Shown in pieces: positions 52,593 through 60,532 of a stretch of 64,000 bases of DNA (position 1 is the first letter of the stretch; each line of letters starts with the position of its first letter). The position numbers were made by a program, and so were the translations under genes. The DNA comes from Clostridiales bacterium (GTDB taxonomy: Bacteria; Bacillota; Clostridia; Christensenellales; Aristaeellaceae), in NCBI GenBank assembly GCA_017569285.1, contig CP069419.1:1-64000 (forward strand), written 5' to 3'. The notes beneath the pieces are model-generated. The model saw only the letters and a program-made list of their open reading frames with translations, ran no database searches and was not told where the DNA came from.

Positions 52593-52620
52593 ATTATATC
52601 GAAAAACCCGGATTTGTCAA
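52593..52620 (-). promoter_or_regulatory. promoter of tRNA-Ser
   Basis: Minus strand: TTGACA (52620-52615), a 16-base spacer and TATAAT (52598-52593). Both boxes are consensus. Confidence 0.85.
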
Positions 52621-52648
52621 GAGCCGGAAAAAGCAGAATGCATGAAAA

Positions 52649-53359
52649 TCATATTTCCTTCAGCCTGCGGATTTCTGATTCTGTCAGGCGGCGCCATTTG
52701 CCTGCGGGAAGGTCCCCAAGGCTGACCGGACCGAATTCAACCCTTTTCAGGCTGACCACCTGGTGCCCAACCGCATCCACCATTTTCCGTACCTGGCGGT
52801 TCCGGCCTTCATGAATCGAAATCAGCAGGACCGTATCAAATGTTTCCCGGCGGATCAGACGTACGGAAGCCGGGGAGGTCAGACGGCCGTCAATCATCAC
52901 ACCGCGCCGCAGCTGGCTGATTTCATCATCTGTAACCTGATTGGAAACCTTGGTCAGGTATACCTTGCTGACTTCACGGCTGGGATGAAGAACATGATTC
53001 ATCATGTCCCCGTCGTTCGTGAGGAGAATCAGACCCTCGCTGTCATAATCGAGACGTCCCACCGGATAAAGGCGTACGGGATAATCCCGGAATTTGTCCA
53101 TTACAGTTGCGCGGCCTTCCGGGTCAGAAACAGTTGTGACTTCACCAATCGGTTTATTGTATGCAATATAATGCTTTTCTTCCTGAATGGAAACAACGGT
53201 TCCGTCCACTTCAACCATATCGGAATTTTCATCCACCTGAATACCCATTTCGGTAACCCTGCAATGATTGACCGAGACCCGTCCTTCCGAAATCATCTTT
53301 TCCGCGTTCCGGCGCGATGCGACTCCGCTGAGCGCCAGGAATTTCTGCAGCCTCATCAT
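52649..53359 (-). CDS. rluB: 23S rRNA pseudouridine synthase RluB-like
   Basis: 236 residues. An N-terminal S4 domain (M-R-L-Q-K-F-L-A-L-S-G-V-A-S-R-R) precedes the RluB/RsuA catalytic domain with the active Asp in G-R-L-D-Y-D-S-E-G-L and a late H-E-G-R-N-R-Q-V-R-K-M. It makes pseudouridine in 23S rRNA (helix 89 region in the model enzyme); related RsuA-type enzymes act on 16S rRNA, so the target is inferred. GAGGTGA precedes the ATG. It lies 21 bases after proA in the same direction. Confidence 0.92.
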   Translation of the reverse strand: MMRLQKFLALSGVASRRNAEKMISEGRVSVNHCRVTEMGIQVDENSDMVEVDGTVVSIQEEKHYIAYNKPIGEVTTVSDPEGRATVMDKFRDYPVRLYPVGRLDYDSEGLILLTNDGDMMNHVLHPSREVSKVYLTKVSNQVTDDEISQLRRGVMIDGRLTSPASVRLIRRETFDTVLLISIHEGRNRQVRKMVDAVGHQVVSLKRVEFGPVSLGDLPAGKWRRLTESEIRRLKEI

Positions 53360-53380
53360 ATCAAAATCACCTCTGAGTCA

Positions 53381-54679
53381 TTAAAGCGGACACTTTTCAT
53401 TGAGCGGCACATGGGTAAATGAACGGGTTCCGTCTTTTATTTCAGCAAGAATATTCCCGTTTCCGATCAGTTTGTATTTATAGGTTGTCAGACCCTCCAG
53501 ACCCATAGGACCGCGGGCATGAATCTTACCGGTCGCAATACCGACTTCCGCACCGAAACCGTAAACAAACCCGTCGGCGAAACGGGTGGAAACATTCCAG
53601 TATACGCCGGCGCTGTCTACCCGGTTCATAAATTCGGCGGCAGCTGATTTGTCCTCTGTAACAATACAGTCCGTATGGTGAGAACCGTAATGATTGATAT
53701 GGTCAACCGCTTCCCGAAGAGAAGAAACCACCCGCACAGAGATAATATAATCCAGGTATTCTGTTGCCCAGTCCTTTTCGGTCGCCGGAATACAGTCAAT
53801 TATTCCGGCAGCGGCTTTGTCTCCGCGAATTTCAACATTTTTTGCTTTCAGCGCTTCAGCAATCCGGGGAAGGAGGGAAGCTGCCGCCGCTTCGTGAATC
53901 AGCAGGGTTTCAGCGGCATTGCAGACCGAAACATACTGGGTTTTACTGTCAACACAGATGCGGACTGCCTTTTCGGGATCTGCATCCTTATCGACATAAA
54001 CATGACAAATACCATCTGCATGTCCGAGAACAGGAATGCGGCTGTTATCCATAATATAACGAACAAATGCGTTGCTTCCCCGCGGAATAATCAAATCAAT
54101 CAGCTCATCTTCCTTCAGCATGGAAGCAACATCCTCACGGGTTTCCAGCAGCTGGGCACAATCGGCCGGAAGACCGGAAGCCTCAAGAGATTCGCGTACC
54201 ACCCGGCAAAGTACCTGATTGGTATGAAGGGCTTCACGCCCGCCCTTCAGAAGAACCGAGTTGCCGCTTTTCACACAAAGCGAAGCAATCTGGATCAGGG
54301 CATCCGGACGGCTTTCGAAAATCACACCAATTACACCGATCGGACATATTACCCGATAGAGATTCAGGCCTTCGGTGATCTGTGTCGAAATCGTGGTTGC
54401 ACCGATCGGATCCGCAAGAAGAACAAGGGAGTGAAGACCGTCACATACCTGTTTCAGTTTGTCCGGTCCGAACTTCAGACGATGAAGAAGCGGAGAGGAA
54501 AGTCCTTCCTTTTCAGCAAGACAGAGATCCTCCTTATTTGCGGCAAAGATTTCATCGGCTGAAGCATCCAGAAGATCCGCCATACGGGTCAGAACTTCAT
54601 TCCGTGAAGACAAGGGAGCAACCGATAATTCCAGGAATGCGTTCCTGGCACGGGAAGACATTTCGTGCAAATCGTTCAA
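53381..54679 (-). CDS. proA: glutamate-5-semialdehyde dehydrogenase (gamma-glutamyl phosphate reductase)
   Basis: 432 residues, close to the family's 410-420. NADPH-dependent second step of proline synthesis. The catalytic Cys lies in T-Q-Y-V-S-V-C-N-A-A-E-T-L, with V-I-F-E-S-R-P-D-A and N-S-V-L-L-K-G-G-R-E-A also present. The start is probably the TTG at 54679, about ten bases after AAAGG; an ATG six codons later is the alternative. A 9-bp inverted repeat covers this ribosome binding site. proB, its usual neighbour, is not in the window. Confidence 0.95.
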   Translation of the reverse strand: MNDLHEMSSRARNAFLELSVAPLSSRNEVLTRMADLLDASADEIFAANKEDLCLAEKEGLSSPLLHRLKFGPDKLKQVCDGLHSLVLLADPIGATTISTQITEGLNLYRVICPIGVIGVIFESRPDALIQIASLCVKSGNSVLLKGGREALHTNQVLCRVVRESLEASGLPADCAQLLETREDVASMLKEDELIDLIIPRGSNAFVRYIMDNSRIPVLGHADGICHVYVDKDADPEKAVRICVDSKTQYVSVCNAAETLLIHEAAAASLLPRIAEALKAKNVEIRGDKAAAGIIDCIPATEKDWATEYLDYIISVRVVSSLREAVDHINHYGSHHTDCIVTEDKSAAAEFMNRVDSAGVYWNVSTRFADGFVYGFGAEVGIATGKIHARGPMGLEGLTTYKYKLIGNGNILAEIKDGTRSFTHVPLNEKCPL

Positions 54680-54684
54680 GAAGG

Positions 54685-54715
54685 ATCACACCTTTCCATC
54701 ATTAACAGGTGTGAT
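54685..54715. promoter_or_regulatory. inverted repeat over the proA ribosome binding site
   Basis: ATCACACCT and AGGTGTGAT are perfect 9-bp arms around a 13-base centre. The AAAGG of proA's ribosome binding site lies in one arm, so the RNA hairpin would hide it. It could also be a protein operator. Confidence 0.55.
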
Positions 54716-54735
54716 TCTACCATAGAAAGCCGGAA

Positions 54736-54764
54736 TTGAAAAGATCACAGGCGTGTGTTATACT
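54736..54764 (+). promoter_or_regulatory. promoter of smpB
   Basis: TTGAAA at 54736-54741, a 17-base spacer and TATACT at 54759-54764, about 20 bases before the smpB start. Confidence 0.75.
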
Positions 54765-54785
54765 TCCGGAGGGAGGAATTGACTC

Positions 54786-55256
54786 ATGCCGCATCAGAAG
54801 GGGATCAAGGTCATCGCACAGAACAAAAAAGCCTATCATGACTATTTTGTGGAAGAACGGATTGAATGCGGCATTGCGCTGTTTGGCACTGAAGTGAAAA
54901 GCGTCCGCCTCGGCAAGGTCAACCTTAAGGAAAGCTGGGCCCAGATCCGGAAAAACGAAGTATGGGTTGAAGGCATGCACATCAGTCCATATGAGCAGGG
55001 AAACATCTACAACCGGGATCCGCTTCGCGACAAAAAGCTGCTTCTTCACCGGAGTGAAATCCGGAAACTGGATTCCCAGGTGATGCGCCAGGGATATACA
55101 CTGGTTCCGCTGGAACTGTATCTCAAAGACGGAAGAGTCAAAATGGAGCTTGGTGTGTGCCGCGGAAAACAGGTACATGACAAGCGGGATACCATCGCGA
55201 AACGCGATTCAGAACGGGAAATCCGCCGCGCGCTTCGTGAAAAGCAAAAAGTTTGA
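54786..55256 (+). CDS. smpB: SsrA-binding protein SmpB
   Basis: 156 residues, the usual length. It guides tmRNA to stalled ribosomes. Signature stretches are [12 protein letters not shown], the [14 protein letters not shown] beta strand and the positively charged tail ([14 protein letters not shown]), which reaches the decoding site. GGAGGGAGGAATTG precedes the ATG. It lies 21 bases before ssrA, so the protein and its RNA partner are neighbours. Confidence 0.97.
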   Translation: MPHQKGIKVIAQNKKAYHDYFVEERIECGIALFGTEVKSVRLGKVNLKESWAQIRKNEVWVEGMHISPYEQGNIYNRDPLRDKKLLLHRSEIRKLDSQVMRQGYTLVPLELYLKDGRVKMELGVCRGKQVHDKRDTIAKRDSEREIRRALREKQKV

Positions 55257-55277
55257 AAACGTAATGCTGTCAGAAAT

Positions 55278-55619
55278 GGGGATGATCCGGTTTCGACGGG
55301 GATGTCGGATGACGGATAAGCGAGCCGCAGGCCCTGTACTGCGTATCAACGGGGAAAAACAATAACTGACAATAGCAATTACGCTTTCGCGGCTTAATGC
55401 CGCGCGTCGGCCCTGACCGCCTGCGGATCAGGCAACCGGCGTCATGATCGCAGGGAACGAGTTAAGCCTAAGCTTTGCAGCTTAATCCGTAATTATGAAG
55501 CTACCTGTCCGGCAGTCTGTCCGCGGACGGCCGGAACGGGGAAATCAAATCACGGAATGCGCTCGGAGAAAGTCCTTCGGATGAATCTTCGGACAGGGGT
55601 TCAACTCCCCTCATCTCCA
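55278..55619 (+). ncRNA. ssrA: transfer-messenger RNA (tmRNA)
   Basis: The tRNA-like ends pair: GGGGATG at 55278-55284 with CATCTCC at 55612-55618, discriminator A, T loop TTCAACT. CCA is not encoded. The tag frame runs from about 55353 to TAA at 55395-55397 and reads G-K-T-I-T-D-N-S-N-Y-A-F-A-A; the exact resume codon is uncertain. The A-F-A-A end fits the degradation tags used in bacteria. Confidence 0.95.
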
Positions 55620-55625
55620 CTTTTC

Positions 55626-55649
55626 AGGCACGTGCAGGCGTGCCTTTTT
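55626..55649 (+). terminator. terminator of ssrA
   Basis: GGCACG pairs with CGTGCC around TGCAGG, followed by TTTTT. Confidence 0.85.
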
Positions 55650-55660
55650 ACATTCAGATA

Positions 55661-55684
55661 AAAAAAAACCGGGCAGAAACCCGG
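55661..55684 (-). terminator. terminator of tRNA-Leu(GAG)
   Basis: CCGGG and CCCGG arms, loop of six, followed on the minus strand by eight T residues. Confidence 0.82.
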
Positions 55685-55692
55685 GGAAAAAG

Positions 55693-55774
55693 TGCGGTCG
55701 ACGGGACTTGAACCCGTACCCATTGCTGGACACGCCCCTCAAACGTGCGCGTATGCCGATTCCGCCACGACCGC
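55693..55774 (-). tRNA. tRNA-Leu(GAG)
   Basis: Class II tRNA: acceptor GCGGTCG/CGACCGC, anticodon stem CACGT/GCGTG with loop TTGAGGG (anticodon GAG), variable arm and T arm ACGGG/CCCGT. CCA is not encoded. Confidence 0.94.
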
Positions 55775-55786
55775 AGAACAAAAGTG

Positions 55787-55815
55787 ATTATAAGAGCCGG
55801 GAAGACATTTGTCAA
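55787..55815 (-). promoter_or_regulatory. promoter of tRNA-Leu(GAG)
   Basis: Minus strand: TTGACA (55815-55810), a 17-base spacer and TATAAT (55792-55787), fully consensus. Confidence 0.88.
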
Positions 55816-55886
55816 GCATTGACGAAAGAGGAAAATACTGATAGTCTGAATCCGGTTTATTACAGGAAAATAGGAGGCGGAGAGGA

Positions 55887-58292
55887 ATGCGGAAAAAGAA
55901 TTTCCTGATATGGACAATTATCCTGGCTGTATCAGCAGTATCCGTGTTCCTGTCCTGCTGCGCTGCAGAAATTTCCGGTTTTTCCATTAAACGAATCGGA
56001 CAGATCACCAGCTTCGCCCAAAACGTTTTCTCTGTGGATGCTCCTGAAAGCGGGAAACTTACCATTCAGATCCATAATGATACTTCCGTATTCAGAACCT
56101 TATCCCAGGACATTGAAGCAGGCAATACACGGATTGAATGGGACGGGTGCGGATACAACCGGGAACGGCTGACACCGATGACTTATCATATTACAGGTGA
56201 ACTGATCGGGAATTCCGGAAATGTATATACACTGCAGTTCGATTCGCCGATTCAGTACGTAACACAGGCCCTTTATTTTGCACTTCCCTCATCGCAGACT
56301 GCTTATCTTAGCAATCCGGATGAATGGTTTGTGGAATCAAAAGTTGTCACAGCGGGCACCCTGGTTTTTGATTTTATACAGGGAGACACTCCTGTATATT
56401 CTTTCCGGCGTGAAATGAAAGCGAACCGTATCAACACTACTTCGTTGTCCGGAATAAGCGGCAGAAATGAAATTGCTCCGGGTGAATACCTGGTCCGTGT
56501 ATATGAAATTTCCAATCCGGAATATCAGAGTGAATTCAATCTTCGGATTGAAAATGAAAAACCCGCACCTGAACCGGTTGCCATTACCGGACGCATTATG
56601 CCGGAAGAAAACGATGATGATGAGACCATCTGGAAGCTGATGACCCAGCCCGCTGTTGTTGTGGATATCCGGAATGTCGATCACCAGAATGTATATAAAG
56701 AACCCCGCATGGATTCCCTTGTTCTCGGAACCCTGCATGGACAAACCCAGACGCTTTGTGTGCTTGATATCATGGATTCCTGGGCACAGGTTGAAGCCTG
56801 GAACCATGAAGAGGGAGAAAAAATATCCGGATGGGTCCCCCTTGAAAAGCTGAAGGTTGTGCAGCCTGGCCGGGAATACGGACTGCTGATTGATAAAAAA
56901 GCACAGACCATGAGTGTGTTTTTCCGGGGGGAACGGATTGAAACCATCCAGGTCTGTACCGGACGAATGGAAAAGAATGAACTGTATCAGGAAACCGCTG
57001 CCGGAAGCTTCCTGACCGGTGAGCACCGGGTAGATTACAGTACAAACGGAAAAAAGTATGATTTTGTCATCCAGTATGACGGCGGCAACCTGATCCATCA
57101 GATTCCTTATGCGTTCGGAAACGGAAAGAAAGATTTTACCGAAGGACGCGCACTGCTGGGAACAAAGGGATCCCATGCATGCATCCGGGTTCAGGCAGAA
57201 CCCGGACCAGAAAAAGGAATTAACGCATACTGGATCTGGACGCATATTCCATATCACTCCCGGGTAATTATCCTCGATGATCCCGAAGAAAGGGAAAAAG
57301 AAAAGGCCATCCTAACCGGAAATACTTCCAATCCCGATGTATGTGACCAACTGAATCAACCAGGCGTTTCCAGTGATGAAGATCCCGTGATTATCACATT
57401 CGGCGGGGATGCGGTACTTGGAGGACGGGAGAGTTATTTCCGGCGGGAGGACAGCCTGTTTGCCTATATCGCAAAGTACGGATCCGGTTATCCGTTTTCC
57501 GGAATCGGAGACTACTTTCAGAACGATGATATCACCAGTATCAACCTGGAAGGGGTACTGAAGGATACCCCAGACGGAGAAGATCTGAAAAAACAATGGC
57601 GTTTCCGCGGACCTGCGGCGTTTTCTTCCATAATCCGGGACGGATCGGTTGAGATTGTCAACCTGGCCAATAATCATACGATTGATTACGGCATTCCGGG
57701 ATATGAATCGACTGTTGATGCAATCAGCGGAATCGCAAACTGGTGCGGGCCAGAGAAGCCTTGTGTCATTTCAGTCCGCGGATACCTGATCGGATTTGCC
57801 GGATGCCGGGAAACCGCATATCGTGAAGATCCAAAGGTTATCTCAAGAGATATCCGCAGGCTGAAGGAAAGGGGCTGTGACTATATTATCTGCCAGTGCC
57901 ATTGGGGCACAGAATATGATCCGAATCATAATGCCATGCAGGAAGCAATGGCAAGAACCTGCGTAAGGGAAGGGGCCAACCTGGTAATCGGCCATCATCC
58001 GCATGTCGTGCAGGGAATTGATTTCATTGAAAACGTACCGGTTATATACAGTCTTGGAAATCTGTGTTTTGGCGGAACGATCAACCTGAGCGGATATGAT
58101 GCAATCATCGCACAGGCTTTCATTTCATTTGGAAGCAGAAAACCGGAAACACAAATCGAGCTGATCCCGATCAAGACCAGCTCACGATATCCAGAAAATG
58201 TCAATGATTTCCGGCCCGTTCCTGCTGAAAGCAGCGAAAAGGCTATTATCATGATGAAAGTTCAGGCTGATACCGGTTTTCTTCTTCCGTAA
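55887..58292 (+). CDS. L,D-transpeptidase (YkuD) fused to a CapA-like domain
   Basis: 801 residues. The signal region ends near residue 26 and contains C-C, a possible lipoprotein site. A beta-rich region (30-220) and an SH3-like segment (about 253-325) come next. A YkuD L,D-transpeptidase domain follows (about 330-466) with catalytic C432 in S-H-A-C-I-R, where the family usually has HGC. The C-terminal half (500-770) is CapA/PGA_cap-like, with I-T-F-G-G-D-A, N-L-A-N-N-H-T-I-D-Y-G and G-H-H-P-H-V-V-Q-G-I. CapA proteins take part in poly-gamma-glutamate export. The protein probably crosslinks peptidoglycan outside the cell and works on a linked polymer, but no such fusion is known to me. Confidence 0.88.
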   Translation: MRKKNFLIWTIILAVSAVSVFLSCCAAEISGFSIKRIGQITSFAQNVFSVDAPESGKLTIQIHNDTSVFRTLSQDIEAGNTRIEWDGCGYNRERLTPMTYHITGELIGNSGNVYTLQFDSPIQYVTQALYFALPSSQTAYLSNPDEWFVESKVVTAGTLVFDFIQGDTPVYSFRREMKANRINTTSLSGISGRNEIAPGEYLVRVYEISNPEYQSEFNLRIENEKPAPEPVAITGRIMPEENDDDETIWKLMTQPAVVVDIRNVDHQNVYKEPRMDSLVLGTLHGQTQTLCVLDIMDSWAQVEAWNHEEGEKISGWVPLEKLKVVQPGREYGLLIDKKAQTMSVFFRGERIETIQVCTGRMEKNELYQETAAGSFLTGEHRVDYSTNGKKYDFVIQYDGGNLIHQIPYAFGNGKKDFTEGRALLGTKGSHACIRVQAEPGPEKGINAYWIWTHIPYHSRVIILDDPEEREKEKAILTGNTSNPDVCDQLNQPGVSSDEDPVIITFGGDAVLGGRESYFRREDSLFAYIAKYGSGYPFSGIGDYFQNDDITSINLEGVLKDTPDGEDLKKQWRFRGPAAFSSIIRDGSVEIVNLANNHTIDYGIPGYESTVDAISGIANWCGPEKPCVISVRGYLIGFAGCRETAYREDPKVISRDIRRLKERGCDYIICQCHWGTEYDPNHNAMQEAMARTCVREGANLVIGHHPHVVQGIDFIENVPVIYSLGNLCFGGTINLSGYDAIIAQAFISFGSRKPETQIELIPIKTSSRYPENVNDFRPVPAESSEKAIIMMKVQADTGFLLP

Positions 58293-59410
58293 TAGATATA
58301 ATACGTACATTCAAGACGCCCGTTGTAAAGGCGTCTTTTTTTATCCGCACGCAAACCAAAGGATTTTTCGAAACCGGGATCCGAAGTAATCGCACACAGG
58401 GACCAGGATGGATGACGATCCTTCAGCGCCCGCAGTTCACGGTAAAGCGCGCGTGCAGCCGACTGATCATTCAGCCGTTCCCCATATGGGGGATTACAGA
58501 TGAATACTCCGTTTTCCGAAGAAAGCACGACTTCCTGGAGGGGAAGGACCGAAAGGGATATTTTTCCTTCCAGATGAGCCTGACGAATATGGCGGGCAGC
58601 GAGCTCCAACGGTTCATGATCAATATCTGAACCGGCAATATCAACAATCCGGTCCGGAGAATAATCTTTTTCCGCATTTCTGCGGATGGAAGCGAAATCC
58701 AGATTCCGGCAGAAGAAAAAGTTTTCCATCGCAAAGCTGCGGAGAATGCCGGGGCAACGGCAGCCTGCAATCAAAGCGGCTTCCGTCAGAATCGTGCCTG
58801 TTCCGCAACAGGGATCATACAACGGTATTCCGGGTTTCCACGGACTCAGACGGACCAATGCAGCAGCAAGGGTTTCCCGGAGCGGAGCTTCACCGTTCCA
58901 GGTACGGTAACCGCGGCGGGAAAGCGCTTCTCCGGATGTATTCAGCAAAACACGAACGCGGTCAGAATGGACCGAAATCAAAACCGGAAAAGCCGGACCG
59001 TCTTCCGGAAAGACACGACGGCCGGTTTTCGATTTCAGGCGTTCAAGGATTGCTTTTTTTGAAATGGACTGACAGTCGCGGGGACTCATCAGCTGACTTC
59101 GGGCACATTTGGCAGAAATATTGAAAGCCTCATTCCCGGAAACATATTCTTCCCAAGGAACAGAAGAAACAAGACGAAACAGTTCATCAAAAGTCAGGCA
59201 TTTCTGATCGGCAAGGACAATAAATATCCGGTCGCAAAACCGCAGTGCCAGATTGCAGCGAAAAATATCCTCCGGACAGGCATCAAAACGGACATCTCCG
59301 TTTTCCGCATGAACATTCGCCATTTTCAGCAACCGAAGTTCATCAGCCACAAGCCCTTCCAGCCCAAATGCTGCGGATGCCTGACAAGTAAACCGAGTTT
59401 CCAATCCCAA
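58262..59410 (-). CDS. THUMP-domain rRNA (guanine-N2)-methyltransferase (RlmL/YpsC-like)
   Basis: 382 residues. An N-terminal THUMP domain (A-A-F-G-L-E-G-L-V-A-D-E-L-R) precedes the methyltransferase fold: Y-D-P-C-C-G-T-G-T-I-L-T-E-A-A binds SAM, and F-I-C-N-P-P-Y-G-E-R is the NPPY catalytic motif. It lacks the second methyltransferase domain of E. coli RlmKL, so it is the single-domain Firmicutes form. It probably methylates 23S rRNA G2445; this is inferred from the family. Its stop end overlaps the convergent CapA fusion by 31 bases. Confidence 0.92.
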   Translation of the reverse strand: MGLETRFTCQASAAFGLEGLVADELRLLKMANVHAENGDVRFDACPEDIFRCNLALRFCDRIFIVLADQKCLTFDELFRLVSSVPWEEYVSGNEAFNISAKCARSQLMSPRDCQSISKKAILERLKSKTGRRVFPEDGPAFPVLISVHSDRVRVLLNTSGEALSRRGYRTWNGEAPLRETLAAALVRLSPWKPGIPLYDPCCGTGTILTEAALIAGCRCPGILRSFAMENFFFCRNLDFASIRRNAEKDYSPDRIVDIAGSDIDHEPLELAARHIRQAHLEGKISLSVLPLQEVVLSSENGVFICNPPYGERLNDQSAARALYRELRALKDRHPSWSLCAITSDPGFEKSFGLRADKKRRLYNGRLECTYYIYYGRRKPVSA

Positions 59411-59560
59411 TCATCCCTTCAGGTTCATTATATTCAGTTTATCCTGTTTTATTCCAACTGTAAACCAATCCCGGAAATAAAAACAGATTTATCCGGTTGA
59501 AAAAAACAGAAGAATATCGCATAATATTAAAAGAACCTGAATGAAACGAGGAATTTGTCA

Positions 59561-59695
59561 ATGGAAACCGGAGCCATCGTTGCGGTCAGTGCTGTTATTG
59601 CGATTGCCGTATTTGCTGTAATTATCTGTATTGTTTCCGCAGTCAGCAGCGTAAGCGGTATCAAACACACCAATGACGAGGATTCCAATTCCTGA
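59561..59695 (+). CDS. small single-span membrane protein
   Basis: 44 residues. A hydrophobic stretch runs from about 5 to 27 (A-I-V-A-V-S-A-V-I-A-I-A-V-F-A-V-I-I-C-I-V), followed by a polar tail (H-T-N-D-E-D-S-N-S). ACGAGGAATTTGTCA before the ATG gives a good site. It lies 39 bases before ylmH and may be cotranscribed. Function unknown. Confidence 0.6.
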   Translation: METGAIVAVSAVIAIAVFAVIICIVSAVSSVSGIKHTNDEDSNS

Positions 59696-59734
59696 TTTTG
59701 CCTGTTCAGCCGGACAGGAGGAAGAACTGAATCC

Positions 59735-60484
59735 ATGAACGCAACAGAAGAAACAATCCGACATCTGCTGGATATCTGCAGCCGTGCAGAGAAAACAGGA
59801 CGGCGCTGCTATTCCAGTTTCCTGACGCCTGCGGAACAGGACGATTTTGCCAGAAATCCTTCCGCGGCGTTTTTTCAGTGGGCTTTTGAAGGCGGCTATG
59901 AAAATGCGGAGCGCCGAATTCTTGCAGCGGGTGAAGACGAATACGATTCTGCTGAAACCATACCGCTCCGGATTATCCGGGCAGAACCGCAGAATGAAAA
60001 ATTCGCGGAAGACCTGTCCCATCGTGATTATCTCGGTGCGGTGATGAACCTTGGAATTGAGCGGTCGACAATCGGCGATATTCTGGTACGCGGACGGAAA
60101 GCCTGGATTGTCTGCCAGGAACATGTTGCGGAAATCATTCTTTCAGACCTGAACCGTGTTCGGCGCACGGCTGTCCGCACATATCCGGCTGCGCCGGATG
60201 ATGAAGATATGAAGCCGGAATTCCAGCCGGTTTATGTTCATGCCGCATCCGAAAGGATTGATGCACTTGCTGCTGAATTTGCAGGCATCAGCCGAACACA
60301 GGCGGCCTCCTTATTCTCTTCCGGCAAAATATTCGTAAACGGGAGAATCATCATGGACCGAAGCGCTAAGCTTCATTCCGGAGACATCCTGTCCATCCGT
60401 GGAATCGGAAAAGGAAAATATGAAGGAATTGAAAGGGAAACCCGGAAGGGAAGACTGGTTGCGGTTTTCCAAAAGTATATATAA
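59735..60484 (+). CDS. ylmH: S4-domain RNA-binding protein YlmH (RqcP2-like)
   Basis: 249 residues. A YlmH-type N-terminal region (R-D-Y-L-G-A-V-M-N-L-G-I-E-R, D-I-L-V) is followed by an S4 domain at about 175-235 (E-R-I-D-A-L-A-A-E-F-A-G-I-S-R-T-Q-A). YlmH binds 50S subunits and can stand in for RqcP in alanine tailing in B. subtilis. In Bacillus it belongs to the ylm cell-division cluster; here it stands apart from sepF and divIVA. CAGGAGGAAGAAC precedes the ATG. Confidence 0.92.
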   Translation: MNATEETIRHLLDICSRAEKTGRRCYSSFLTPAEQDDFARNPSAAFFQWAFEGGYENAERRILAAGEDEYDSAETIPLRIIRAEPQNEKFAEDLSHRDYLGAVMNLGIERSTIGDILVRGRKAWIVCQEHVAEIILSDLNRVRRTAVRTYPAAPDDEDMKPEFQPVYVHAASERIDALAAEFAGISRTQAASLFSSGKIFVNGRIIMDRSAKLHSGDILSIRGIGKGKYEGIERETRKGRLVAVFQKYI

Positions 60485-60486
60485 AA

Positions 60487-60522
60487 CCCGGAATCCGGTT
60501 TCCGAATTCCGGGCTTTTTCCG
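60487..60522 (+). terminator. terminator of ylmH
   Basis: CCCGGAAT..CGG pairs with CCG..ATTCCGGG and is followed by CTTTTT. Confidence 0.8.
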
Positions 60523-60532
60523 GGATCGCTTT

